Below are positions 36,437 through 44,864 of a stretch of 64,000 bases of DNA, piece after piece. The notes under the pieces are model-generated. The model did not search any database and was not told where the DNA came from. It worked only from the letters and a program-made list of their open reading frames with translations. The translations under genes and the position numbers were made by a program. The stretch's first letter is position 1; the number at the start of each line of letters is the position of its first letter. The stretch lies in assembly GCA_965248235.1 (NCBI GenBank), contig CBDFIU010000005.1:1736001-1800000 (forward strand). The letters run 5' to 3'. This DNA is from UBA6623 sp965248235 (lineage in GTDB: Bacteria > Acidobacteriota > Terriglobia > Bryobacterales > UBA6623).

Positions 36437-37438
36437 ATGCACTATATCGGACTCGACGTCCACAAGCAAAGCGTCAGCTACTGCACCAAGACCGCCGCCG
36501 GGGAGTTGGTCGAGGAAGGTCGCATCGACGCCACCCGCGAAGCGCTCGCAAGTTGGGCCCAAACGCAACCGCCCTGGCGCGGGGCGATGGAAGCCACCTT
36601 GTTCAGCGGCTGGATCCACGACACGCTCGCGCCCTACGCCGACGACCTCGCCGTCGGACACCCCGCCGCCATGGAAGCCATCACGCGGGCCAAAAAGAAA
36701 AGCGATCGCCTCGATTCCGACAAGCTCGCCGACCTATGCCGCGTCAACCTGCTGCCGCGCGTGTGGATGCCGCCGCGCGAGCTGCGCGAATTGCGCCGCC
36801 TGCTGCGCTTTCGCCGACGCCTGGTCGAACAAGCGACCTGGTCGAAGAACCGCATCGCGACCTTGATGATGGAAATCGGCGAGCCCTACGCCAAGTCCAA
36901 ACTGCACGGCAAACGCTACTTCTACCGCTTTCTCGATGATCTGAAGGCAAGCGAAACCGACCTTCTCCTGTTGGCCGCGAGCCGCGACCGTCTGGAGGAT
37001 TCCGCCGAGCTCGCCCGGCTTGTCGAGAAACGCCTGCTCGAGCATCCGCTGTTGTGCGAGCGTGTGGCGAGGTTGCAAACGATCCCGGGCGTCGGGGCGA
37101 TCACGGCGCTCACGTGGGCGGTCGAGATCGGCGACCCGCGGCGCTTTCGCTCGCTCGATCGCGCGGTGAGCTACTGCGGGCTCTGCGCGCGGCTCAACGA
37201 ATCGGCGGGCAAGAGCAAACGCGGCCCGCTGTCGAAGCAACGCAACCCGCATCTGCAACACGTGCTGATCGAAGCCGCCAAGCTTGCGCCGCGCTGGAAC
37301 GAGCCGTTGGCCGGGTTGTATCAAAGCGAACTCGAGCGCGGACATCGCAATCGCGCGACGATTCGCGTGGCCCGCAAGCTGGTGGCGATGCTGCTCGCCA
37401 TCGACCGCCGCCAAAGCGGCTACGAAGCGCGAGACTAG
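36437..37438 (+). CDS. IS110-family transposase (DEDD recombinase)
   Basis: 333 residues. The N-terminal RuvC-like domain starts H-Y-I-G-L-D-V-H-K (first Asp). It continues with the family's acidic positions, including A-K-K-K-S-D-R-L-D-S-D-K-L-A-D-L. The C-terminal Transposase_20 domain has the helix-hairpin-helix I-P-G-V-G-A-I-T-A-L-T and the serine region G-P-L-S-K-Q-R-N-P-H-L, where the catalytic Ser of this family lies. The recombinase works with a guide RNA made from the element. ATG 36437 follows AGGAGG. Starting at GTG 36344 would add IS left-end nonsense. Confidence 0.95.
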   Translation: MHYIGLDVHKQSVSYCTKTAAGELVEEGRIDATREALASWAQTQPPWRGAMEATLFSGWIHDTLAPYADDLAVGHPAAMEAITRAKKKSDRLDSDKLADLCRVNLLPRVWMPPRELRELRRLLRFRRRLVEQATWSKNRIATLMMEIGEPYAKSKLHGKRYFYRFLDDLKASETDLLLLAASRDRLEDSAELARLVEKRLLEHPLLCERVARLQTIPGVGAITALTWAVEIGDPRRFRSLDRAVSYCGLCARLNESAGKSKRGPLSKQRNPHLQHVLIEAAKLAPRWNEPLAGLYQSELERGHRNRATIRVARKLVAMLLAIDRRQSGYEARD

Positions 37439-37900
37439 CGACGTAGCGATGCGCTGAACGACTTTCCGCCGGGCCTCGGCGTTCGGTGACTCCGTAACGG
37501 CTCCGCCGCGGCGGCGCCCGAGACGGCATGGTGACTGTTTCGAGGCCGGCGGAATCGACTTTGTTGGACCCGAACTGAATCTTCCGCGACGGCGCGCCTT
37601 GGCGTGCCCGAGGCGGCTCATGGATGTCTGGTCGCGCCCGAGGCGGGCGGTGATCGAAGTGAATGCGATTCGGTGACGGGAGTTCGTAGGCGTGGCAAGA
37701 CGCCACCAATCACGCGGACTCTGATCCGCCAACGCCGGACCTGCGTCGGGTGACGAGGGCCGTCCATCGCCCTCGAAAATCTTCCAATAAGCGGCTGAGC
37801 GGAACCCGTCAAGGGTTCGCTTCGCCGCTGCGCGCCCTTGACTGAACCCGCTCAGCCGCCCAACCCCCCTAATACGAGGGCGATGGACTCCGAGCGTCGC
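37439..37900 (+). ncRNA. Candidate bridge (seek) RNA in the IS110 right end
   Basis: The region 3' of the transposase has no protein-like frame but large nested stems: GTCCATCGCCCTCG (37762-37775) with CGAGGGCGATGGAC (37875-37888), enclosing GCGGCTGAGCGG (37791-37802) with CCGCTCAGCCGC (37848-37859). Upstream of these lie two short segments that repeat insertion junctions. GTGACTGTTT (37531-37540) equals the left-flank/left-end joint at 36324-36333. TCATGGATGTC (37619-37629) equals the right-end/flank joint at 38013-38023. This is the pattern expected of target and donor guides. RNA ends are not determinable here. Confidence 0.6.
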
Positions 37901-38187
37901 TCACCCGACCCGAATCGAGAGCGACGATTGCTTCGCCCTTTCTCCATCACCCATCCCTCACCAACAGCGGGCTGACTGCGTCCACCCCTTGCGGACACTT
38001 GACAGATACCTGTCATGGATGTCACCGATCTCCGTCCCCACCGTCACGATCTCCCCCCGATCTCCCTTAGCGCAAGACAAGCCCCGGATGGGGCGGAGGA
38101 GCAATCGTCCGATGCGATATCGATCCTTGTAAGCATTCGCACTCTCCGAACTCTCCCCAAAGGTGCGAGAGCGACGACGGAACCGGC

Positions 38188-39668
38188 TCACGCGCGCTGC
38201 CTCTTGAGATGGTCGGCCAGTCGAATCGTTAGAGCGACCAGGGTGAGAGTGGGATTGCTGTACGAGACGGTGGGGAAGACCGAAGCGCCAGCCACGTAAA
38301 GGTTGTCCAGTCCGAAGACGCGGCAGTCTTTGTCGACGACGCCTTTGGTCTCTTCCTCGGCCATCCGGGTTGTGCCCATATGATGCCAACCGGCCGCGAT
38401 CCTTCGCCACCATCGGTCGTCATTCGCGAAAAGCCAAGGGACAAGCTTTATCCGACCTATCCCGCTGCGTGTAACGACGCTCGAGTAGAGTTGAGCCGCT
38501 TTGACGAAGTTGTGCCTGTCCAGGTCGGTAAGCCGCCAGTCGAGCAAGACGCGCCGTTGACCGAGGGCGTCGCGCTCTTGGCCCGGCTGCACGCGGCTGT
38601 CCGGATTGGGTGCCTGTTCCGAGCGGATTCGACACATAGCCGCTCCCGCGCGAATGCGACCGGGGTGCAGGCGATCCAGGAAACTGATCAGCTCCCTATC
38701 GGTCGGATCGAGGCCGCGCGAAAATCGGTCGAGGCTGATTCGGTTCGAGAAGTCTCTCTCGTTGCAGCGCGCCATCGCTCAGCGCCATCCCCGTCAGCAC
38801 TCTGATCTTCCGAACAATGCGTTGCCTCGAGAGCGGCAGATACGTTTTGTCGGAGAAGAGAAGCACGCCACACCGCATAGCGCCCGGGTGATCCATGAAG
38901 TACCGCCCTACCAAGTCGCGCTCGTTACCCAGTCCCCGGCTCGACACGCTGTTGGAGAGGAGCAGGATTCGGGCATTCTCGACTCCGCCGGCGGCCAGCA
39001 CGTAGCGGCCCGCCGAAACCGAAAAACGATTGCCGGACAGCGTGCGAACTTCAACGCGCCTGATCGTCCGCGCCGTCGGATCGGGAACGATTTCGTACGC
39101 ATTCGCGTGAAGGAGAACGCGGGGGCCATCGCGGACGACTGAGTAACGACCGGTACTTCCTCGCCCAACGTGTCGGCTTACTGTGCTGCACCATCTTGAG
39201 CACGACGTCAGGTTGGCCGTGGAGCAGCGGTCCGGGGTCGGTCACGCCCGGCCAGGACCGCTCTCCATAGTCGTAGGGACCGAGGTCGCAGACCTCATGG
39301 GCGCGGACGTAGTACGGGTCGAGGTCCTTCCGGCCAATTGGCCATCCGCTGTGAGGCACCCACGGACGGTCCTCGAAATTAAGGGAGTCGATGGGGCGGC
39401 ACCATCCGGCCCAGTGGTTCGTTGTACCGCCAAGGAAGCGCAGACGACTCTCGTGCAGTGGAAACTGCCGCGCCCCGGTTAGAGAACCTTGATAGAGGCG
39501 CGGCGTATCCGCCTCTTGCACCTCGCCGCCGCTCTCCAGCAAGACGACGTCAAGACCGCTGCCGTCCAGTTCCGCGGCCAGCGTGATTCCCGCGGCGCCC
39601 CCGCCAATGATACAGACATCACAGCCGATTCGGAGATCCCGCGGGACGCGGTCTGCTTGTTCGATCAA
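38188..39668 (-). pseudogene. GMC-family oxidoreductase, multiple frameshifts
   Basis: Pieces of one protein lie in at least three frames. The N-terminal FAD motif I-I-G-G-G-A-A-G-I-T-L-A-A-E-L and F-L-G-G-T-T-N-H-W-A-G-W lie in 39160-39668. A-A-G-G-V-E-N-A-R-I-L-L-L-S-N-S and Y-F-M-D-H-P-G follow in 38800-39000. The C-terminal G-W-H-H-M-G-T-T-R-M and Y-V-A-G-A-S-V-F-P-T lie in 38188-38600. It would have been an FAD sugar or alcohol dehydrogenase partnered by the small subunit just upstream (ATGA overlap at 39665-39668). At least two, probably four, indels disable it. Confidence 0.9.
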
Positions 39669-40084
39669 GCCCGCGCCTCTTCAACAAGCAATCTTGCCAC
39701 GCAAATCTCCGTCTCGAGGGTCGCCCAGCCATTCACCCACATGATCCGATTCTGAAGCCTATCCGCTCTCAGCCGCTCTTCGATAGTGGCCCGGAGCGCG
39801 CTCTCACTTTCCAAAATATGTTCCACCTCGGCGCGCGAGAGCCCGGCGACCAGCTTGGCGGCGGCGGCTTCATCGGTCAGCTCCAACTCTGCCGCCAACC
39901 GACTCCCCACGGCCTCCTCTCCGACGCCGGCGATCAGGGCGGCACGCAGGCGCGCCACCAACCAAACTCGGTTACTCTTCGCCGCGCCGAACAGCCACCA
40001 CGGCAAGGGGCTCCAAGGTGAAATCGCTACCCCGCCGCCGGTCAAGCCCAGTGCGGCTAACGCCAAAACGCTTCGTCGATTCAT
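39665..40084 (-). CDS. Gluconate 2-dehydrogenase subunit 3-like small subunit (Tat signal)
   Basis: 139 residues from ATG 40084. The start M-N-R-R-S-V-L-A-L-A-A-L-G-L is Tat-like, followed by a helical domain. This small-protein type typically precedes GMC oxidoreductase genes and carries the catalytic partner through the Tat system. Its stop overlaps the GMC start by four bases. It is intact, but its partner is destroyed, so it is probably orphaned. Confidence 0.7.
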   Translation of the reverse strand: MNRRSVLALAALGLTGGGVAISPWSPLPWWLFGAAKSNRVWLVARLRAALIAGVGEEAVGSRLAAELELTDEAAAAKLVAGLSRAEVEHILESESALRATIEERLRADRLQNRIMWVNGWATLETEICVARLLVEEARA

Positions 40085-40317
40085 CGTCCGACCTCGGCGA
40101 TGAGCGCACCCAAGTTCCGGTTGATCGTGAACGGTCCCCGCACAGCCGAATTGTATTGATTCCGCGAAGCTATCGTCAACAGCCCCCTGCCGGCCCGCTT
40201 TTCTCATCGCGTGGCGAGGCCAAGTGCGGGAGAGGCCCGTCAGTACGAGGCGTCGCGCCGCTTGACGACCCATCACGTAAGTAAAGAGGCGTACGTGAAC
40301 AGTACGGTGAGCACGGC

Positions 40318-40385
40318 GAGCAAGCGCAACGAAGGAAAGGCGGGCCTATCGTGTGCTTTACCCGTCAGGTGATGAGAAATGCGGG
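40318..40385. repeat. Dispersed repeat family 2, long copy
   Basis: GAGCAAGCGCAACGA, then GCGGGCCTATCGTGT, then CCGTCAGGTGATGAGAAAT. It matches 22005-22074 over about 70 bases. It lies in a gene-free stretch (40085-40630) that also holds three copies of GGAGTTCGG (40468-40500) and a G-rich run (40527-40542). Confidence 0.75.
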
Positions 40386-40630
40386 GCGGAGCGCTCCAAG
40401 ACCCTATGCAACGGGTTTGCCGCGCTTCAGATACAGCGAGCCTGGGCCCTTGAGAATACCGAGACGGGGAGTTCGGTGGGAGTTCGGGGGGGAGTTCGGG
40501 GCGGAGCCCGAACCTGGGAGGAAAACTGGGGGTGGGGTGGGGACAACTTCCCAATAAAGAATCTTCATCACAATCGCAACTCTTGGCGCGCGCAAAGTGA
40601 TAGACCTAAGGTGCGGAGCGCACCAGGGCT

Positions 40631-43162
40631 TCATTCTTCGTGCACCGCTTCGATCGGATTCAGCCGCGCCGCCAAACGCGCCGGATATAGCCCGGCGATG
40701 ATTGCCGCCAGGTAGATTAAGCTCAGTGCCGCAAGCAATAGCCCCACGGGTTGGTGAAATTGGATCGTCCACCCGAACGATTGTTTGTTGATCACGAAGA
40801 TCAAGATCAGCGAAAGCAAGAATCCCAAGCCCAGCCCAAGAACATTTGAAAACAAACCGAGCAACCCCGACTCGATCAAGATCAGCCGCCGGAGTTGGCC
40901 GGCGCTTGCGCCGAGAAAACGCAGCACCGCGATTTCGCGGCGGCGGTCGATCACCAGCGCCATTAGCGCGCCGGCCATGCCGAGAATGGCGACCAAGATG
41001 GCCACGGCCTCCAGAGCATAGGTGATCGCGAAGGTGCGGTCGAAGACGCGCATCGAGACTTCGCGCAGTTGGCGGTTCTCGGCGACGAAGAGACTACGCT
41101 CGGCGGTGATGCGATCGATCTCGGCGCGCACTGTTTCCCTACCCGCGCCCGGGTCTAGGTAGACGGCCAGACTGCTTGGCGCCGGATCGGGCAGATAGCG
41201 CAACAAGACTTCGCGGTCGGCGATGACGTATCCGCGCTCATCCGCATAGTCGTAGTAAATACCCACAATTTCGAAAGAAACCGAACGCCCGGCCAAGGGA
41301 AGCTCGACGCGATTCCCCGGTTCGAGCGAGTGTTTGTCGGCGAAGGGTTCGCTGACGACGACGAAGTCGCCTTGGGGCAGCCGGCGCATGATTTCGTCGG
41401 GTTCACCCGAGAGAAAACGTAAGCGGCTCGATCGCGAAAAGACGCGCGTTTCGCCCGCGCCCAACGTCGCCGGCCGACCGTTGTAACTGATCGCGTAGGC
41501 TCGAAAGCGGTCGACGGCGGCGACGCCTTCGAGCCGCTCGATGCGGTCGGCGATCGAGACATCCATGGTGGGGTGGTTGCCCGCGCCGCCCGGACCGGCC
41601 GGTCTGATGTAAAGGTCGGCTCGCAGTCGATTGTCGAGCCAAACCTCCACGGTTTCGCGAAAGCTACCCACCATGATCGCCACGCTCGCCATCATCGCCA
41701 CGGCGGTGGCAAGCGTGGAGACCAGCACGGCCGTGCGGGCCAACGAACCGACCAAACCGCGCGAGGCCAAAAGTCCCTCGACGCCTAACAGGCGCCGCGC
41801 CGCCGGGGCTGTCGCTCGAACCATCACCGTTACCACGGCCGGAGTCGCCAAAGCCGCGGCGGCGATCAACAGCAGAGCCGCCAAGTAGCCGGCGAGTGGT
41901 TTTCCGTCGACGGCGGGCAGACGCGAGGCCGCCCATGCCGCGGCGGCGAGCAGGCAGGCCCAAGCCACCTCTCGGGGCAAACGTAAGCGCGCTTCGTAGT
42001 GGCGGCGTCCGGCGGCCATGGCCTCGGTGGGTGGAATACGGGCGGCCTCGCGGGCCGGGCCGAGGGCGGCGAGCAAGGTCACTCCAATGCCGGCCGCCAG
42101 GCCGACAGCGACGGCCCAGGACGTGAAGAGAATGTCTCCGGGCGTGCTGCTGACGTAGAGCGCTTCGACCGTGCGGGCCATCAATTCGACAGCGCCGTCG
42201 GCGAGTACCCGTCCCAGAGCGAAACCGAGCAGGGTTCCCAGCAACCCGAAAAATCCGGCTTCCAATAAGACTGCGGTGAGCACGCCCCGCCGCGTGGCGC
42301 CGAGGGCGCGAAGTATGCCGATCTCGGTGCGTCGGCGAACGACCGACACCGAGATGGTGTAGTAGATCAGGAACGCCCCGACCACTAACGAGATGTAGCT
42401 CAGCACGCGCAGATTCCAGCGGAATGCGCTGAGCATCTTTTCGTTTTCCCGGGTGCCCGCCCCTTGCGGCCGCAAGGCGACCCCGGCGGGGATCGAGCGG
42501 CGCAGGAGGGCTTCCCAGCCGCCTTCGATTTCTTGCCGGGGAACTCGGATTTCAATGCGATCGAGCCGGCCCGCGCGACCGACCACCCGTTGGGCAAGGG
42601 CGATATCCATCACGACGAGATCTTTGCGGACTTGCTCGGACAGCTCGTCGTCGGCCAGCACGCCCTCGACGGAAAACGCGTGGGTTTGATCATGAATGCC
42701 CAGCCGCAATGTGTCGCCGCGAGCAAGGCCCACGGCCGAGCCGACCCAGACCACATCGCCGCCGGTGAGGGTCCCGACATCGAAGGACTCGCGCCAGAGC
42801 GCCGTTTCGATCGAGCTGTCGCCGATGAGATCGAGACCCAACAGACTGACCGTTCGACGCTCGGGAAGCACGACGGCGGCCTCTTCGATCCGCGGCGATA
42901 CAGCGAGCGGATAGGGCAGAAGCGCTAATTCGGCCAACAGAGTTTCATCCACGCCGCCGACCGCGGTCACCTCGAAATCGACATCGCCCACCAGCGATTC
43001 CATCGACGAGCGAAACGAACCGGTGGCGGCCTCGCCGGCGAGTTCAATGGCCACTACGACGGATACACCGAGGGCGACGGCGAACACCGTGAGCATGGTT
43101 CGGCCCGGCTCGGCGGCGAGGGGCCGCAGCATCAAGCGTGCGAATAGGATCAGCGAGGCCAT
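40631..43162 (-). CDS. ABC transporter permease, double FtsX type
   Basis: 843 residues from ATG 43162. Layout: an N-terminal helix (T-M-L-T-V-F-A-V-A-L-G-V-S-V-V-V-A-I), a periplasmic MacB-like domain (about 50-230) and a first FtsX three-helix block (about 255-390, with R-R-R-T-E-I-G-I-L-R-A-L-G-A-T). A middle helix pair, a second periplasmic domain and a second FtsX block at the C-terminus (R-R-E-I-A-V-L-R-F-L-G-A) follow. It belongs to the LolC/MacB-like exporters that move lipoproteins, peptides or drugs. No ATPase gene is adjacent, so the partner must be elsewhere. Confidence 0.88.
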   Translation of the reverse strand: MASLILFARLMLRPLAAEPGRTMLTVFAVALGVSVVVAIELAGEAATGSFRSSMESLVGDVDFEVTAVGGVDETLLAELALLPYPLAVSPRIEEAAVVLPERRTVSLLGLDLIGDSSIETALWRESFDVGTLTGGDVVWVGSAVGLARGDTLRLGIHDQTHAFSVEGVLADDELSEQVRKDLVVMDIALAQRVVGRAGRLDRIEIRVPRQEIEGGWEALLRRSIPAGVALRPQGAGTRENEKMLSAFRWNLRVLSYISLVVGAFLIYYTISVSVVRRRTEIGILRALGATRRGVLTAVLLEAGFFGLLGTLLGFALGRVLADGAVELMARTVEALYVSSTPGDILFTSWAVAVGLAAGIGVTLLAALGPAREAARIPPTEAMAAGRRHYEARLRLPREVAWACLLAAAAWAASRLPAVDGKPLAGYLAALLLIAAAALATPAVVTVMVRATAPAARRLLGVEGLLASRGLVGSLARTAVLVSTLATAVAMMASVAIMVGSFRETVEVWLDNRLRADLYIRPAGPGGAGNHPTMDVSIADRIERLEGVAAVDRFRAYAISYNGRPATLGAGETRVFSRSSRLRFLSGEPDEIMRRLPQGDFVVVSEPFADKHSLEPGNRVELPLAGRSVSFEIVGIYYDYADERGYVIADREVLLRYLPDPAPSSLAVYLDPGAGRETVRAEIDRITAERSLFVAENRQLREVSMRVFDRTFAITYALEAVAILVAILGMAGALMALVIDRRREIAVLRFLGASAGQLRRLILIESGLLGLFSNVLGLGLGFLLSLILIFVINKQSFGWTIQFHQPVGLLLAALSLIYLAAIIAGLYPARLAARLNPIEAVHEE

Positions 43163-43275
43163 GGCGGTGTGGTGGTTGTGGGTGCGGCGTACGCCGTTGA
43201 TGAGGCAGGTCGTTTCGGGGGATGAATCCCGCCGGGTCGGGAGAGCTTGGGGTGAGTCCAACTACGCGAAAAAAG

Positions 43276-43355
43276 GGGACAGCCAGCCGATTTTCGCGTT
43301 GGGCTGTTGTTGGTCATGGGAAATCTCAGCGCGCGAAAATCGGTGGCAGTCCCCC
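43276..43355. repeat. REP-like imperfect palindrome
   Basis: GGGGACAGCCAGCCGATTTT (start 43276) through CGCG 43299 is mirrored by CGCGAAAATCGGTGGCAGTC (43333) to 43355, with about 33 bases between. The motif resembles the ends of REP units moved by Y1 transposases. It lies between the ABC permease and the sulfatase-modifying-like gene. Confidence 0.5.
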
Positions 43356-43382
43356 ATTTTCGCTCAGTCTTGTCATGGGCGG

Positions 43383-44087
43383 TTAGTCCTCCTCGCGAAC
43401 GACGCGGAAACCGTAATCGGCGTACTCAAGATGCGGTGGAATGCTGCTGCGAGCGGCGCAACGAGAGATCTTAATCTGGTGCCGCCAAGCGCCGCCTCGG
43501 GACGACCGCCGAAGCGCTTCCTGTTCGCACAGTGGGTTGAGGCGCGGCGAGACGGCATAGAAACCGGCTTCATACCAATCGGCGCACCATTCGTGCACGT
43601 TTTCACACATGTCGAATAGGCCGTAGCCATTGGGCGCTGCTCCGCCGACGTCTTCGGGCCCGGCGCGCCAACGAATCGCGTAGTCGGTACGCTCGTCCAC
43701 CGGCTCGTCGCCCCACGGATAGATCTTTTCCCGGAGCCCGCCGCGGGCCGCCCATTCCCACTCGGCTTCGGTCGGCAGGCGGTGCGGCCGGCCGGTTTTC
43801 TTGGAAAGCCAGTCGCAATAGGTCGCGGCGTCGAACCAGCTCGGGCCGGTGACTGGCTGGCGAGGACGCGAAAGTTCCGGCTGTTCGCGAAACTTCGTCG
43901 GCCGGCGCCCGGTTTCGCGACAAAAAAGATCGTACTCTTCGTTGGTCACTTGGAATCGGCCGATGCCGCAAGCCCCGACGCTGACTTCGTGAACGGGACG
44001 CTCTTCGTCGCGACCGTCCGCGGCGCCCATCCTATAGACGCCCGCCGGGATGGAGACGATTTCGGGAATCAAAGAAGGAACCGACAC
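43383..44087 (-). CDS. Formylglycine-generating enzyme/SUMF1-family protein
   Basis: About 234 residues from GTG 44087. The FGE-sulfatase domain begins I-V-S-I-P-A-G-V-Y-R-M-G. It continues V-T-N-E-E-Y, R-L-P-T-E-A-E-W-E-W-A-A-R-G-G, Y-P-W-G-D, G-L-F-D-M-C-E-N-V-H-E-W-C, R-G-G-A-W and ends Y-G-F-R-V-V-R. True FGEs oxidise a sulfatase cysteine and need a C-terminal copper-binding Cys pair, which is not evident here. A non-catalytic SUMF1-like role is possible. A longer frame to 44183 would overlap the next gene, so the GTG is preferred. Confidence 0.8.
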   Translation of the reverse strand: MSVPSLIPEIVSIPAGVYRMGAADGRDEERPVHEVSVGACGIGRFQVTNEEYDLFCRETGRRPTKFREQPELSRPRQPVTGPSWFDAATYCDWLSKKTGRPHRLPTEAEWEWAARGGLREKIYPWGDEPVDERTDYAIRWRAGPEDVGGAAPNGYGLFDMCENVHEWCADWYEAGFYAVSPRLNPLCEQEALRRSSRGGAWRHQIKISRCAARSSIPPHLEYADYGFRVVREED

Positions 44088-44151
44088 GGGAAGGCAACGG
44101 CGGGTGGGCCGCGAAAAACCGATTCTATCAGGCGCGCGAGTCAGCCCGGTT

Positions 44152-44532
44152 CTACTCGCCGCCGACGGCCTCGATGCTTTCAATCGAGATTGCCTTCATG
44201 CCGTCCTTGTCGATCGCCTTGCCGGTGACGCGCACGGTCTTTTCGGCGTACTCGATCAGCTTGGCGTTGGCGCCGTGGTGGCCGGAGAGCGGCAGGTAAA
44301 GCGTCTTCGATTCGCTGTCGAGGATGGCCAACGGAACTCCCGCCTTGGCGCATTGAATGGCGCAGTCGGTGTGACCTTCGCCTTGGGAGTTATGGCCGAG
44401 GTAGCAGGCCGTCCCTACGACGTTGCCGGTGATGGTGATCGTCTTTGCCCCTCTGGGCTTGTGGCCGAGCAGTGGGACGGCCGCCAGCAGCAACACCGGC
44501 AGGAGCCAACGGATTTGAGCAATGCGAATCAT
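44152..44532 (-). CDS. Small secreted hypothetical protein
   Basis: 126 residues with a signal peptide (L-L-P-V-L-L-L-A-A-V-P-L-L-G-H). The mature part is an OB-like beta protein with T-G-N-V-V-G-T-A-C-Y-L-G-H and H-T-D-C-A-I-Q-C-A-K-A-G-V-P-L-A-I-L. Three cysteines and several histidines suggest metal or heme handling, but this is not shown. Similar short secreted proteins are common in Acidobacteria and I know no function for them. Confidence 0.65.
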   Translation of the reverse strand: MIRIAQIRWLLPVLLLAAVPLLGHKPRGAKTITITGNVVGTACYLGHNSQGEGHTDCAIQCAKAGVPLAILDSESKTLYLPLSGHHGANAKLIEYAEKTVRVTGKAIDKDGMKAISIESIEAVGGE

Positions 44533-44864
44533 GTGCGCCTCCTAGGTCCCAGCGGGCCGACCGACTCTTAGCTTACCGCGAAGAATACGAGGTTTCCCAA
44601 ACCGAGCCGCGCGCGTTAAGCAAGCCGTATGCGATGAACCCGTTCAGCAAAAAGAAAAGTGGCGGAAGCAGGCGGAAGCATAATGCCACAAGCCCGCCAT
44701 GAGCGGTTTCCCCAATGCGATCCGTTTCGACACGGCTTCGGCGCAATGCCTCGGATGCAGCGTTCTATCTAACGACCTGCCATGGGATCACCACTCTCGG
44801 CGCCTCCGGGCCAACGCATCGCATACCGATCGCCGACGCGCGCGCACGGTTTAGGGGCCGCTCG

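Larger units (their letters stand above)
36332..38020 (+). mobile_element. IS110-family element, copy B (intact)
   Basis: 1,689 bp. It has a short left end (about 105 bases), an intact transposase at 36437-37438 and a long right end of about 580 bases. There are no terminal inverted repeats, and a TGACAG-ATAC-CTGTCA palindrome lies at 38000-38015, five bases from the right boundary. A long right end is the IS1111-group layout. The left flank ends GTGACTGT and the right flank starts GTCACC. Boundaries are set by comparison of the three copies and are good to about four bases. Confidence 0.92.
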
